Below are positions 8,627 to 17,500 of a stretch of DNA of 64,000 bases, piece after piece (positions within the stretch are counted from its first letter, which is position 1; the number at the start of each line of letters is the position of its first letter). The stretch comes from Methylobacterium sp. 2A (GTDB taxonomy: Bacteria > Pseudomonadota > Alphaproteobacteria > Rhizobiales > Beijerinckiaceae), in the NCBI RefSeq assembly GCF_009806555.1, contig NZ_VUOK01000060.1:186001-250000 (forward strand), written 5' to 3'. The translations under genes were made by a program, and so were the position numbers. A model generated the notes under the pieces. It was not told where the DNA came from, searched no databases, and worked only from the letters and a program-made list of their open reading frames with translations.

Positions 8627-8642
8627 TGTAGCCGATTTTACA
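8627..8642. promoter_or_regulatory. TetR operator candidate, proximal copy
   Basis: TGTAGCCGATTTTACA has inverted ends TGTA/TACA and lies 13 bases upstream of the tetR start. A near copy (TGTAGTCGATCTTAAA) occurs 56 bases away on the same strand, nearer the MFS gene. Thirteen of 16 positions agree. Paired copies flanking a divergent promoter suggest binding by the TetR protein. Confidence 0.55.
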
Positions 8643-8682
8643 TAAACCGTTGACGTGCGGGCGCAAGCGCGGCAGGCATATA

Positions 8683-8698
8683 TGTAGTCGATCTTAAA
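8683..8698. promoter_or_regulatory. TetR operator candidate, distal copy
   Basis: TGTAGTCGATCTTAAA matches the proximal copy at 13 of 16 positions and ends 17 bases before the MFS start codon, so a bound repressor would block transcription or elongation of the exporter. The right half is degenerate compared with the proximal copy. Confidence 0.5.
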
Positions 8699-8715
8699 GA
8701 AATGGACGGCTGGCC

Positions 8716-9924
8716 ATGAACACCTCCGTGACGAGCGCCGCGATGCCGCGTGCGTGTGATTCGGATCCGGCTTGCCGGTCGGTCCCGGGCTGGGTCTTCC
8801 TGCTCGGCGCGGCGATCTTCGTGGTGACGACCGCGGAATTCATCGTCGCCGGCCTGATGCCGACCCTCGCGGCGGCCTTCTCGGTGACCGTGCCGGAGAC
8901 CGGGTTTCTCATCGCCCTGTTCGCGCTCGGCATGACGCTCGGCGGGCCGATCGTCACGGCGCTGCTCCTGGCGCTCGGCGTTCCGAACAGGCCGGCCCTG
9001 CTCTGGCTCCTCGGCCTCTTTCTGGCGGCCAGCACCCTCGCGGCGCTGGCCACGGATTATCCCGTCCTGGCGCTCGCCCGCACGCTGCAGGGCGTCGCCA
9101 GCGCCGGATGCTTCGGCGTGGCGATCACGCTCTGCGCGGCCCATGTCCGCCCCGAGATCCGAGGGCGGGCGGTGTCCGTGGTCCTGGCCGGGCTGATGAT
9201 CGCACCCGTCATGGGCGTGCCCGGTGCGGCGCTGATCAGCCAGGCGTTCGGCTGGCGCGCGAGCTTCTGGGGCATCGTCGCTCTGGCGGCGCTCGCGCTC
9301 GCCGCAATCGGTGTCGGCGTTCCGAGGACGGAGCGGCAGGCCGGCGCGAGCCTCGCCGCCAACCTCGGCGCACTGCGGAGCGGACGTCTCTGGGCGGCCT
9401 ACGCGACGAGCGGCCTGATCATCGGGGCGACCTTCGCGGCCTTTAGCTACGTCACGGCGATCATGACGGAGGTCGGCGGCTTCAGCCCCTCGGCGATCCC
9501 ACTGCTCCTGGCCGGTTACGGCGTCGCGAACGTGGTAGGGAACCTCGTGGTCGGCCGGCTCGCGGATCGGTATACGATCCCGGTCTTGGGCGGCGGGTTG
9601 GCGATCCTGGCCACCGCCCTGGCGACTTTCGCGGCCTTCGCGGGCAACCCCGTGATCAGCACCGCGGCCTTCCTGGCGGTCGGTCTGGTCGGCGTCTCGC
9701 TCAACCCCGCCATGGTGGCGCGGGTGATGCGCGCGGCCGAGCCGAGCCCCCTGGTCAACAGCTTTCACACGTCGGTCATCACTGGCGGACTCGCCTTCGG
9801 AACCTGGGCGGGCGGTGCCGCGATCGATCTGGGGCTCGGCCTCACCGCACCGCTCTGGGTCGGCGCAGGTCTCGCGGTCCTCGGCCTGCTCAGCCTTGCG
9901 CCCCGCCGCGCACGGCTGACGTGA
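8716..9924 (+). CDS. MFS exporter (DHA1 family, AraJ/CmlA-like)
   Basis: A 402-residue, 12-segment major facilitator. After a short polar N-terminus, TM1 begins at GWVFLLGAAIFVVTTAEFIVAGLMPTLA, and TAEFIVAGLMP is the typical opening of the AraJ/CmlA/sugar-efflux branch. Motif C-like residues (GVPGAALISQAFGWRASFWG) in TM5 are characteristic of drug:H+ antiporters. Loop 8-9 has VVGRLADRYTIPV. The family exports sugars, chloramphenicol-like drugs or toxic metabolites; which one is not visible. It is divergent from tetR and has two candidate operators in its leader, so TetR control is likely. No strong Shine-Dalgarno sequence is seen. Confidence 0.88.
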   Translation: MNTSVTSAAMPRACDSDPACRSVPGWVFLLGAAIFVVTTAEFIVAGLMPTLAAAFSVTVPETGFLIALFALGMTLGGPIVTALLLALGVPNRPALLWLLGLFLAASTLAALATDYPVLALARTLQGVASAGCFGVAITLCAAHVRPEIRGRAVSVVLAGLMIAPVMGVPGAALISQAFGWRASFWGIVALAALALAAIGVGVPRTERQAGASLAANLGALRSGRLWAAYATSGLIIGATFAAFSYVTAIMTEVGGFSPSAIPLLLAGYGVANVVGNLVVGRLADRYTIPVLGGGLAILATALATFAAFAGNPVISTAAFLAVGLVGVSLNPAMVARVMRAAEPSPLVNSFHTSVITGGLAFGTWAGGAAIDLGLGLTAPLWVGAGLAVLGLLSLAPRRARLT

Positions 9925-9934
9925 GCCATGCGCA

Positions 9935-9962
9935 ATCGGGCGCTCGATGACGGGTGCCCGAT
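9935..9962. terminator. hairpin between convergent MFS and OmpA genes
   Basis: ATCGGGC and GCCCGAT form a 7-bp stem separated by 14 bases, between the MFS stop (9924) and the OmpA-protein stop (9984). There is no clear T-tract on either side, so it may be a weak bidirectional terminator or merely an mRNA 3'-end stabiliser. Confidence 0.35.
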
Positions 9963-9983
9963 CGAGACCGGTCCCCGGCCGGT

Positions 9984-11852
9984 TCAGCGCGGCGGCGGCG
10001 CAGCCAGGCCGTGCGCTTGCCCCTGCTGCAGCAGCGGCGTGATCCGCTGGACCACGACCCGGCGGTTCTCCCGCGACGGGCTCTGCGTGTTCACCTTGAG
10101 GTACTGCTCGCCGTAGCCCTGGGTCGTCAGGTTCTCCGGCGGCACCTGGAACTGCTGCGAGAGGACCGTCGCGACGGATTGGGCGCGCCGGTCCGACAGC
10201 GAGAGGTTGTCGATCGCGGAGCCGACCGCGTCCGTGAAACCCTCGATCAGGAACACCTCCTGCGGGTTGGCCCGGATGGCGCGGTTCATCGCGGCGGCGA
10301 TCACCGACAGCTTCTGCGCCTGATCGGGCGTGACGGTGAACGAGCCCGTGTCGAAGGTGATCGTGTTGATGTCGACCGCGCGGAGCCGGGCGCGGAGATC
10401 CGGGCTGTAGCGGATCTGATCGAGCGTGTAGCGGCGATCGACCGCCGCCACCGGCGGTGCCGTCAGCGCCTCGTAGACCTCGCCCTCATCGGCCTGCGCG
10501 TAATCAACGATGTAGCGATCGCGCGGGATCCGGATATCCGGAGGCGGCAGGACCACCACGTCGTCGTAAATCGGGCGGAGCGGGCCGGCATAGCTGTTGT
10601 CGATCAGCACCAGTTCGCGCCCGTCGCGATAGCGCAGGTAACGGCGCAACAGCCGCCCATCGTCGCCGGTCACGGTGACGATCTGCTCGCCGCCGGGACG
10701 GTCGATCGTGCTGTAGAAATCGGCGCCCCGCCGCTCGTAGCGGTAGCCGCGCGGGTCGAGATCGCGGAAGCGCTCGTTCTCGTCGTGGCGGATCAGGTAG
10801 GTGTCCCGGTCGCGCACGATGATGCGGCCGGGCTCGCGGTAGACGGTCCGGCCGCCCTCGTTGAATTCGCGCCGGTCGCTGCGGACCTGCTCGAAATCGC
10901 GAACCGTATCATCCTGACGGAAGCCGCCGGGGACATAGCCGGGCTGACCCGGGGCGTTGAAGGCGCCGCGCTCGCCCGGGGCACCGGGGCCACCTGCGGG
11001 GCCGGGGCCGCCCGCCTGACCCGGCGGCTGGAACGGCCGACCGACGACTCCGGGCGCCATGTTGGGCGGCAGGGGGCGGCCCGGCTCGGCGCCCGGGCCG
11101 GCATTCGGTTGCGGCCGGCCGTCAGGCTGGATAGTCTGACGCTGAAGATCCTGGCGCTGCCCCGGCGCCGTGCCGGGCGGTGCGGGACGGCCGGGTTCCC
11201 CGGCAGGACCCGTGCCCGGCTGCGGACGGATATCGTGTTGGGTGTCGGGGCGCGGATTGGGCCGGTCCGGGCCACCTTGCAGCGTGTTCGGGCGATCCGC
11301 ATCCGGCGCGTGGCGGTCGCGGTCGGGGGCTTGCCGCTGCGGCGGCACCGGACGGTCGTTGCCCGGCCGGGGCTCGGCGCCGGGACCGACGTTCCGGTCC
11401 GGGGCTGGCCGATCCGGTTGATGCTCCTGACGCGGAGGCTGACGCTCTTGGCGCTGCTCCTGACGATCCGGCCGCTCCCGGGCAGGCGGACGCGCGTCCG
11501 GCGGCCCGGGCCGGCGCTCGGGCGCGCGTTCCCGCTGCGGCGGCTCGGCAGGGGGCTCGGCATGTGGCTCGGCTTGGCGCTGGGCCGGGGGCTCCGGCCG
11601 CTCCCGCGGCGGCGGGGCGGCCCGTTCCGGCCGCTCGCGTCCAGCCGGAGGGCCGGGGGGAGGGCCGGGCCTTTCCTGCGGCGGGCGTTCCGGTCGCGGG
11701 CCGCCATGCGGGGGCTCGCCACCCCGGGGGCCACGCTCCTCCGGGCCGCCCTGCGCCAGCAGGATCCGCCCCGGCGACGCGTCGGCCGGACGAAGGGCGG
11801 TCAGTCCCGGCAGAACGGTGCCGGTGAGGAGGAGCAGTCGCAGGAGCCGCAT
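9984..11852 (-). CDS. OmpA-family outer-membrane/peptidoglycan-binding protein with long Pro-rich segment
   Basis: A 622-residue exported protein. Residues 1-26 are a signal peptide (MRLLRLLLLTGTVLPG). Residues ~34-320 are an extreme Pro/Arg/Glu/Gly-rich, low-complexity stretch (repeated PERP, PPQER, GPGAEPGRP units), likely disordered and wall-spanning. Residues ~330-470 form a charged beta-rich domain of unknown function (YRYERRGADFYSTI). Residues ~490-612 are a C-terminal OmpA domain with ITFDTGSFTV, EGFTDAVGS, NLSLSDRRAQSV and GYGE, ending ENRRVVVQR; these residues bind diaminopimelate in peptidoglycan. It lies 68 bases downstream of the DUF2865 gene on the same strand, so they may be co-transcribed. 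Rhizobial homologues have the OmpA part; the length of the proline segment is likely variable. Confidence 0.85.
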   Translation of the reverse strand: MRLLRLLLLTGTVLPGLTALRPADASPGRILLAQGGPEERGPRGGEPPHGGPRPERPPQERPGPPPGPPAGRERPERAAPPPRERPEPPAQRQAEPHAEPPAEPPQRERAPERRPGPPDARPPARERPDRQEQRQERQPPRQEHQPDRPAPDRNVGPGAEPRPGNDRPVPPQRQAPDRDRHAPDADRPNTLQGGPDRPNPRPDTQHDIRPQPGTGPAGEPGRPAPPGTAPGQRQDLQRQTIQPDGRPQPNAGPGAEPGRPLPPNMAPGVVGRPFQPPGQAGGPGPAGGPGAPGERGAFNAPGQPGYVPGGFRQDDTVRDFEQVRSDRREFNEGGRTVYREPGRIIVRDRDTYLIRHDENERFRDLDPRGYRYERRGADFYSTIDRPGGEQIVTVTGDDGRLLRRYLRYRDGRELVLIDNSYAGPLRPIYDDVVVLPPPDIRIPRDRYIVDYAQADEGEVYEALTAPPVAAVDRRYTLDQIRYSPDLRARLRAVDINTITFDTGSFTVTPDQAQKLSVIAAAMNRAIRANPQEVFLIEGFTDAVGSAIDNLSLSDRRAQSVATVLSQQFQVPPENLTTQGYGEQYLKVNTQSPSRENRRVVVQRITPLLQQGQAHGLAAPPPR

Positions 11853-11920
11853 CGAGGTCTCGTTTCGGTTCAGGCCGAGCCGAACACGGACCGCCGCGAT
11901 TGGTTCCCTGCGCTCGTGCT

Positions 11921-13000
11921 CTACGGTGTCAGGCGCTGGGGCACTGCGATCACGTTCGGCGCGATGATACGCACGGCCACGTGATCGGGCTTCACGGACC
12001 CTGTGACCGTGCCCTCCGGCTCACCGTTGCCCGTGTTGGTGTCGGCGGTCTCGCCGTCGCCCTTCGGCCCGACGCCCGCCCGTCCGGCCGCGTCGGCGGC
12101 CAGTTCCGCCGCGGTCCGGTCGGCCCGGCCGACCAGCGTCAGCCTGACCTTCGGGCGCGAGAGCGCCTCGGCCTGCATCGGGGTCACGAAGATGTCGCCC
12201 TTGTGCCGGACCAGCATGCTCTCGGCCTTGACCAGCGACTGCGCCCAGGTCTTGCCCTCGGGCTTGCAGGAGCAGTTCGGGACGAATTCCTTGCGGAACT
12301 TGAAGGCGTTGGCCAGGCTCGTATAGGCGCGGCTGCCTTTCACCGTCGCGGCGTGCTTCAGGGCATCGTCGCCATAGGGCATGGAATAGGCCTGCGCCTC
12401 GGTGCCGGGGCAGAGGGCTTGGCACATCTCGTCCGCGCTGCCGCGTCCCTCGGGCAGGTTGCGCATCGGGAAGAAGCCGCCATCGCAGCTCCGCACGCAG
12501 ACCATCTGCGAGCCGCCCCGGGCATAGGATTCCCCGCCCGCCGCGTAGACCTCCCGCGCCGGGCAGGTGGAGGCCACCAAGCCCTGAAGTTCGCGTCTGC
12601 GGGTTCCGTCGTCGTCGAGCACCGCGCCGCCGTAGGTCGCCTTGAGGGCGCGGATCCGCTGCTCGACGGCGCCGCATTGCGGCGGCCTCGTATCGAAGAA
12701 CAGGAATTTCTCCGTGCAGTTGAGGCCGCGGTAATAGGCCTCCAGCCGCCCGATCTCGTCGTTGAGGGCCCGCGTCGTGCTGGCGCCGGTCTGGAGCGAT
12801 GCCAGTTCGGCCCGATAGCGCCGGCACTGGGGCGAGGGCACCTGCGGGACCGGTCGCGCCTCGGCGGCCGGCCCGTCCGCCGGTGTCTCCTGCGCGACGG
12901 CCGGGACGAGGAGGGGGCTGGAGAATCCGAGGGTCAGGGCCGCAATCAGGAGGACGCGGCCGAGCGAACGGACGATCGGACGGTGAAGCATAGGATGCAT
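11921..13000 (-). CDS. DUF2865 domain-containing secreted protein
   Basis: A 359-residue exported protein. A signal peptide (HRPIVRSLGRVLLIAALTLG, cleavage near AVAQE) is followed by a helical region of ~110 residues. The DUF2865 core comes next, with its Cys-rich signature: VCVRSCDGGFFPM, MCQALCPGTEAQAYSMP and YTSLANAFKFR, then NCSCKPEG. The paired cysteines suggest disulfides in the periplasm. The family is almost restricted to Rhizobiales and its function is unknown. The start is uncertain: ATG 13000 or 12991 gives a clean signal peptide, while the longer frame upstream to 13126 is not protein-like. It is divergent from creA, whose start lies 149 bases away. Confidence 0.8.
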   Translation of the reverse strand: MHPMLHRPIVRSLGRVLLIAALTLGFSSPLLVPAVAQETPADGPAAEARPVPQVPSPQCRRYRAELASLQTGASTTRALNDEIGRLEAYYRGLNCTEKFLFFDTRPPQCGAVEQRIRALKATYGGAVLDDDGTRRRELQGLVASTCPAREVYAAGGESYARGGSQMVCVRSCDGGFFPMRNLPEGRGSADEMCQALCPGTEAQAYSMPYGDDALKHAATVKGSRAYTSLANAFKFRKEFVPNCSCKPEGKTWAQSLVKAESMLVRHKGDIFVTPMQAEALSRPKVRLTLVGRADRTAAELAADAAGRAGVGPKGDGETADTNTGNGEPEGTVTGSVKPDHVAVRIIAPNVIAVPQRLTP

Positions 13001-13149
13001 CGCGTGGACCGGGTACGCTACGTTCCGAAGAGGCCGAGCGGCGCGCATCCGCGCTTCGGGGCCGAAGCATCCCGATCCTACGCCCCCTCGCAGGACGGCG
13101 ACACCCCTCCTACATCCCATCGACAAGCTTGAGGGGGAATTGGCCGGCG

Positions 13150-13662
13150 ATGTGGTTTCGGAGTCTCACCTATGTTGGCGTTCTGGCGCTGGGGCTGGCC
13201 ACGGCCGGAGCGGTGGCAGCCCAGGAGCCGGACCGGATCTTCGACAAGTCGACGGTCTGGCGCCCGCTGACGCCCAACGACAAGCTGGTGGTCTACGGGA
13301 TCGATGATCCGGCGGTGGCAGGCATCGCCTGCTGGTACACGCAGCCCGAGAAGGGCGGGATCAAGGGGACTTTGGGTCTGGCCGAGGATGTCTCCGATAT
13401 CTCGCTCGCCTGCCGCCAGACCGGGCCGGTCGCCTTCAAGGGCAAGCTCAGCCAGGGCGAGGTGGTGTTCAGCGAGCGCCGCTCGCTGATCTTCAAGTCG
13501 ATGCAGATCGTCCGCGGTTGTGACGCGCGGCGCAACACCCTGATCTACATGGTCTATTCGGACAAGGTCATCCAGGGTTCGCCGAAGAACTCGACCTCGG
13601 CGGTGCCGCTTGCCCCCTGGGGCACCGAGCCGGCCCCGAAATGTGCCGACGCCTTGAAGTAG
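13150..13662 (+). CDS. creA: CreA family periplasmic protein
   Basis: A 170-residue protein with a signal peptide (MWFRSLTYVGVLALGLA, cleavage near AVAAQE) followed by the whole CreA domain. Conserved blocks are DKLVVYGIDDPAVAGIACW, GGIKGTLGLAEDVSDISLACRQ, FKGKLSQGEVVF, ERRSLIFKSMQIVRGCD and VYSDKVIQGSPKNSTSAVP. CreA is a widespread proteobacterial periplasmic protein first named from the creABCD locus of Escherichia coli; its biochemical role is unclear. No creBCD genes are nearby. ATG 13150 is preferred over TTG 13129 because it begins the signal peptide directly. Confidence 0.9.
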   Translation: MWFRSLTYVGVLALGLATAGAVAAQEPDRIFDKSTVWRPLTPNDKLVVYGIDDPAVAGIACWYTQPEKGGIKGTLGLAEDVSDISLACRQTGPVAFKGKLSQGEVVFSERRSLIFKSMQIVRGCDARRNTLIYMVYSDKVIQGSPKNSTSAVPLAPWGTEPAPKCADALK

Positions 13663-13677
13663 GGCGGTCGCGGGCGG

Positions 13678-14025
13678 TCAGTCCTGGCAGGTGATGCGGA
13701 TCGGCCGCTCGGTCGGGGCCGGCACGGGGCCGCTGATCGCGCCCGTGTACTCGTCGGCGGCGGCGACGCCGTAGGAATTGGCCGCCGCGTAGCCCTGCGC
13801 CTCGCACCACGCGTTGGCGACGACCTGGCCGCAGCTGCTGCCCGGCGTCGTCAGGCATTCGCCGACGCCGTAGCCGTCGCTCGACGGGATGAGGAACGTC
13901 TTCTCCACGTGGCTCGGCGCCTTCGCGGGTGTCTCGCCGTCGCTGCCCGCCAGCGCGGCATGCGCGAGTCCGGCGGTGGCAAAGGCGGTGGCGAGGGCGA
14001 GGATACCGGCGGCCGAGCGTCGCAT
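13678..14025 (-). CDS. small secreted protein of unknown function
   Basis: A 115-residue protein with a convincing signal peptide (MRRSAAGILALATAFATAGLAHA, cleavage after AHA or ALA). The mature part is ~90 residues with four cysteines (ECLTTPGSSCG, WCEAQGY and a final ITCQD), suggesting two disulfides. The central VVANAWCEAQGYAAANSYG block resembles short secreted proteins of Rhizobiales that I cannot name. It ends 16 bases after the creA stop, convergently. The region from its start to cysS (14026-14311) contains no other gene that I can support. Confidence 0.7.
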   Translation of the reverse strand: MRRSAAGILALATAFATAGLAHAALAGSDGETPAKAPSHVEKTFLIPSSDGYGVGECLTTPGSSCGQVVANAWCEAQGYAAANSYGVAAADEYTGAISGPVPAPTERPIRITCQD

Positions 14026-14311
14026 CGAGGGTCCTTGAGCACAGGATCTGCGGCGTGAGGTTCGTGGCCCGGACGGTCCGACGGCGCGGTTAAGGAAGCC
14101 TTACCCGCAAGGCGCTAAGGCCTTCTCGAATTTCTCACGCTTTTGCGTTAGCCCCATCGCGCGGCCCGCGCCGTCGCGGCGATGCAACAGGATGCCGTGG
14201 CGGCATCGCCTGATGCGCCACGTTTCGGCCGTTCTTGGCCGTGGGCGCTCCGTAGGCCTCTGAGGGCTGGCTCGTTTTGCCGGCGGCTGCGCCGGGAGGA
14301 GGATGGGTTTC

Positions 14312-15706
14312 ATGGCGCCGATGTTGCGGCTCTACAACACGCTGACCGGCGCCAAGGAGAGCTTCGCGCCGATCGATCCGGAGCATGTGCGCATGTATGC
14401 CTGCGGTCCGACCGTTTGGGATACAGCCCATATCGGCAACGCCCGGCCGATCATCGTCTTCGACCTGCTGTTCCGGCTGCTGCGCCACCTCTACGGGCCG
14501 GCGCACGTCACCTACGCGCGCAACGTCACCGACGTGGATGACAAGATCAACGCCCGGGCCGCCGAGCGTGGCATCACCATCCGCGACCTCACCGACGGGA
14601 CGCTGGCGCAATTCCATCGCGACGTGCGCGACCTCGGCGTTCTGATGCCCGAGGACGTGAACGTGGCCGGCGAGCGCCCCCGTTTCATCGAACCGCGGGC
14701 GACGGATCACATCGCCGAGATGGTCGCGATGATCGAGGCTTTGGTCCGCTCCGGCCACGCCTACGTGGCGGAGGGCCATGTCCTGTTCGACGTACCGTCG
14801 ATGCCGGATTATGGCGGCCTGTCGAAGCGCCCCCTCGACGAGATGGAGGCGGGCGCCCGCGTGGAGGTCGCGCCCTACAAGCGCTCGCCCCTCGATTTCG
14901 TGCTGTGGAAGCCGGCGAAGCCCGGCGAGCCGTCCTGGCCGTCGCCGGCCGGGATCGCCGAGCCCGGGCGGCCGGGCTGGCACATCGAGTGCTCGGCCAT
15001 GTCGGCCAAGCATCTCGGTCAGACCTTCGACATCCACGCGGGCGGCATCGACCTGATCTTCCCGCATCACGAGAACGAGGTGGCGCAATCGCGCTGCTGC
15101 TTCGGCACGCCCGTGATGGCCAATGTCTGGCTGCACAACGGCTTCCTCCAGGTGGAGGGGGAGAAGATGTCGAAGTCGCTCGGCAACTTCGTCACCATCC
15201 GCGACGTGCTGAAGGACTGGCCGGGGGAGGTGGTGCGGCTCACCATGTTCAGGACTCATTATCGCCAGCCGATCGACTGGACGTTGCGCGGCCTCGAGGA
15301 GTCGAGCCGCGTGCTCGACCGCTGGTACAACGCCGCCGGGGACGAGCCGGCGGCGACGGGCATCCCCGACGCAGTGGTCGACGCCCTGTGCGATGACCTG
15401 AACACGCCGGCGGCGATCAACGAACTTCACCGGCTCAGCGGCGCGGAGGCGGAGCCCGGTGCCTTGCGGGCCGGGGCGAACCTGTTCGGCCTTCTCGCAC
15501 GCACCCGAAGCGGCCGTGAGCAGGATGCGGTCGCCGCCTCCGGCATCGACGTCGCGGCGGTCGAGGCGCTGATCGCCGACCGCCGGGCGGCCCGGGCCGC
15601 CAAGGATTGGGCCGCGTCCGACCGGGCGCGCGATGCGCTCGCCGCGATGGGCGTTGCCGTGAAGGACAACAAGGACGGCACGACGACGTGGACAGTGGCG
15701 CGCTGA
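14312..15706 (+). CDS. cysS: cysteine--tRNA ligase
   Basis: A 464-residue class I synthetase that attaches cysteine to tRNA-Cys in the cytoplasm. The zinc-binding entry [17 protein letters not shown] includes the HIGH motif (HIGN). Further features are NVTDVDDKI, the zinc ligands in WHIECSAMS and [11 protein letters not shown], and the KMSKS loop EKMSKSLGN. The C-terminal anticodon-binding helices are present, so it is full length. ATG 14312 is preferred: AGGAGG at 14297-14302 is 9 bases before it, whereas the in-frame ATG at 14303 abuts the ribosome-binding site. No cysteine-biosynthesis gene is adjacent, and a trypsin-like protease follows with about 90 bases between them. Confidence 0.96.
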   Translation: MAPMLRLYNTLTGAKESFAPIDPEHVRMYACGPTVWDTAHIGNARPIIVFDLLFRLLRHLYGPAHVTYARNVTDVDDKINARAAERGITIRDLTDGTLAQFHRDVRDLGVLMPEDVNVAGERPRFIEPRATDHIAEMVAMIEALVRSGHAYVAEGHVLFDVPSMPDYGGLSKRPLDEMEAGARVEVAPYKRSPLDFVLWKPAKPGEPSWPSPAGIAEPGRPGWHIECSAMSAKHLGQTFDIHAGGIDLIFPHHENEVAQSRCCFGTPVMANVWLHNGFLQVEGEKMSKSLGNFVTIRDVLKDWPGEVVRLTMFRTHYRQPIDWTLRGLEESSRVLDRWYNAAGDEPAATGIPDAVVDALCDDLNTPAAINELHRLSGAEAEPGALRAGANLFGLLARTRSGREQDAVAASGIDVAAVEALIADRRAARAAKDWAASDRARDALAAMGVAVKDNKDGTTTWTVAR

Positions 15707-15795
15707 CGTTTCGGCTGCGTCCTCTCGCTCGCTTGCGCCGACGGTTGCGGCTCGCATCTGTCAGGCAGGACAGTTCGCCGGGAGAGAATCCGCAC

Positions 15796-16557
15796 GTGAG
15801 CATCTTCGGAACCCTCGGAGGGCGGCTTGCCTGCGCCGGATTGGCGTTGGGGGTCGGGCTCGGCCTCTCGGGGCCGGCCGCGGCGATCCAGGGCGGTGCG
15901 CCGGCGGGGCGGGATGCCCTCGCGCGGGCCACCGTCGCCATCGGCACGATCACCCAGCCCGAGGAGGCGCTGAAGCTGACCCGCTGCACCGGCGTCCTCA
16001 TCGCACCGGACCTCGTGCTGACCGCGGCGCATTGCGTGAACGGCGATCCCCTCGGGGCGCTGGTGGTGTTCTTCCGCGGCTCCGATCCGACGCCGCCGGT
16101 CTACGGCGCACGGATCGCCGCCCGCTACAGCCCCGATCCGGGGGAAATGCTGCCGAACGCGGCGCCCGACGTGAGCCTCGCCGATCTCTCCCTCGACCTC
16201 GCCGTGCTGCGCTTGACCGAGCCGGTGCGCGATCGCCGGCCGATCGCGTTGGCGGCCGATCCGGAACGTGTCCCGAAGAGCCTGCGGATCGCCGGGGCCG
16301 GCCTGTCGGGGAACGGCGTCGGGCGGCTGCGTACGGCAGCGCTGACGCCGCTGGCGGCCAGCACCACAGGGCTGACCATCGCGCAGGCCCGGGGCGCCCA
16401 GGTCTGCTTCGGCGATTCCGGCGGACCGGTCGTCGCGCAGGATCGGCGGGGCCTCTATGTCTGGGGCGTCGCCAGCGCAGTGATCAGCCGGGCCGCGCCC
16501 TGCGGCAACTACGTGGTGATCGCGCCAGCCGCGCAGGTTTTTTCCAAGGCGCGCTGA
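15796..16557 (+). CDS. secreted trypsin-like serine protease (S1 family)
   Basis: A 253-residue S1 peptidase with signal peptide (residues ~8-30, ending AAA). The mature enzyme shows the catalytic triad: His79 in LTAAHC, Asp134 in LDLAVLRL and Ser208 in CFGDSGGPV. The Cys64-Cys80 pair next to the His is as in trypsins. The residue six before the catalytic Ser, usually Asp in trypsin, lies in AQVCFGDS and is not Asp, so trypsin-like Arg/Lys specificity is uncertain. GTG 15796 is used, with GGGAGAG 9 bases before it. It is probably periplasmic or extracellular and may act in envelope quality control. No inhibitor or partner gene is adjacent. Confidence 0.88.
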   Translation: MSIFGTLGGRLACAGLALGVGLGLSGPAAAIQGGAPAGRDALARATVAIGTITQPEEALKLTRCTGVLIAPDLVLTAAHCVNGDPLGALVVFFRGSDPTPPVYGARIAARYSPDPGEMLPNAAPDVSLADLSLDLAVLRLTEPVRDRRPIALAADPERVPKSLRIAGAGLSGNGVGRLRTAALTPLAASTTGLTIAQARGAQVCFGDSGGPVVAQDRRGLYVWGVASAVISRAAPCGNYVVIAPAAQVFSKAR

Positions 16558-16574
16558 AGCCTCGGCTTCTCCCA

Positions 16575-16703
16575 ACAGATCCCCTCATCCTGAGGTGACC
16601 GCGAAGCGGGCCTCGAAGGAGGGCTCCAGGGATCGCGCGGCCAGCTGGAGGGCTCCTTCGAGGCCTGCGCTGCGCTCCGGCACCTCAGGATGAGGGGATC
16701 TGT
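16575..16703. repeat. dispersed palindromic repeat, family A, copy 1
   Basis: A ~129-bp imperfect palindrome between the protease and ctrA terminator. The outer arms CCTCATCCTGAGGTG and CACCTCAGGATGAGG are exact complements, and the inner arms are CCTCGAAGGAG and CTCCTTCGAGG. A second copy with the same arms lies at 32307-32421. It resembles the REP/BIME-like intergenic palindromes that are abundant in Methylobacterium and other Rhizobiales, and it would form a long RNA hairpin if transcribed. Confidence 0.85.
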
Positions 16704-16742
16704 CGGGATATCCGACATCTCGCGCGCTGCGTCCAAAACGCG

Positions 16743-16776
16743 AAAACCCCGCGCGGCCGGACCGCACGGGGTTTTT
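16743..16776. terminator. rho-independent terminator downstream of ctrA
   Basis: AAAACCCCG and CGGGGTTTTT flank a GC-rich loop, giving a strong stem with T-runs on both strands. It lies 23 bases past the ctrA stop, so it should end the ctrA mRNA (minus strand), and it may also stop read-through from the plus-strand protease. Confidence 0.8.
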
Positions 16777-16798
16777 CGGGATCGGATCGCTTGGCGGA

Positions 16799-17500
16799 TC
16801 AGACCGCCATGCGCTCCTCGCCGTCCATCGGCTCCCGGAGCACGTAGCCGCGGCCCCAGACGGTCTCGATGTAGTTCTTGCCCTGGCTGGCGTTGGCGAG
16901 CTTCTTGCGCAGCTTGCAGATGAACACGTCGATGATCTTCAGCTCCGGCTCGTCCATGCCGCCGTAGAGATGGTTGAGGAACATCTCCTTGGTGAGCGTC
17001 GTGCCCTTCCGCAGCGAGAGGAGTTCCAGCATCTGGTACTCCTTGCCGGTCAGGTGCACCCGGGCGCCGCCGACCTCGACGGTCTTCTGGTCGAGGTTCA
17101 CGATCAGGTCGCCGGTGGTGATGACCGACTGGGCGTGGCCCTTCGAGCGGCGCACGATGGCGTGGATCCGCGCCACCAGCTCGTCCTTGTGGAACGGCTT
17201 GGTGAGGTAGTCGTCGGCGCCGAAGCCGAGGCCCTTCACCTTGTCCTCGATGCCGGCCATGCCGGACAGGATCAGGATCGGCGTCTTCACCTTCGCCACG
17301 CGCAGGTTGCGCAGCACCTCGTAGCCCGACATGTCGGGCAGGTTCAGATCGAGCAGGATGATGTCGTAATCGTACAGCTTGCCGAGGTCGATACCCTCTT
17401 CACCGAGATCGGTGGTGTAGGTGTTGAAGTTCTCGGACTTCAGCATCAGCTCGATGCTCTGCGCGGTCGCGCTGTCGTCCTCGATCAAAAGTACCCGCAT
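16799..17500 (-). CDS. ctrA: cell-cycle response regulator CtrA
   Basis: A 233-residue OmpR-type response regulator. The receiver domain (1-~118) has acidic residues E7/D8/D9, phospho-acceptor Asp51 in [16 protein letters not shown] and Lys in [12 protein letters not shown]. The DNA-binding winged helix (~125-225) shows [19 protein letters not shown] and the CtrA-typical [12 protein letters not shown] and [10 protein letters not shown]. CtrA is the master cell-cycle and motility regulator of alphaproteobacteria, phosphorylated through CckA-ChpT. Its usual C-terminal two-Ala degradation tag is AV here, which may change ClpXP recognition. It is divergent from fliI, and the leader has a TTAACGAT half-site and GAnTC sites, as expected for autoregulation and CcrM control. 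Confidence 0.96.
   Translation of the reverse strand: MRVLLIEDDSATAQSIELMLKSENFNTYTTDLGEEGIDLGKLYDYDIILLDLNLPDMSGYEVLRNLRVAKVKTPILILSGMAGIEDKVKGLGFGADDYLTKPFHKDELVARIHAIVRRSKGHAQSVITTGDLIVNLDQKTVEVGGARVHLTGKEYQMLELLSLRKGTTLTKEMFLNHLYGGMDEPELKIIDVFICKLRKKLANASQGKNYIETVWGRGYVLREPMDGEERMAV

Noticed and set aside
9954-11984. A 676-codon plus-strand frame opposite the OmpA protein
   Set aside because: Antisense to a protein with clear signal peptide and OmpA motifs; its own sequence is Arg/Gly-rich shadow.
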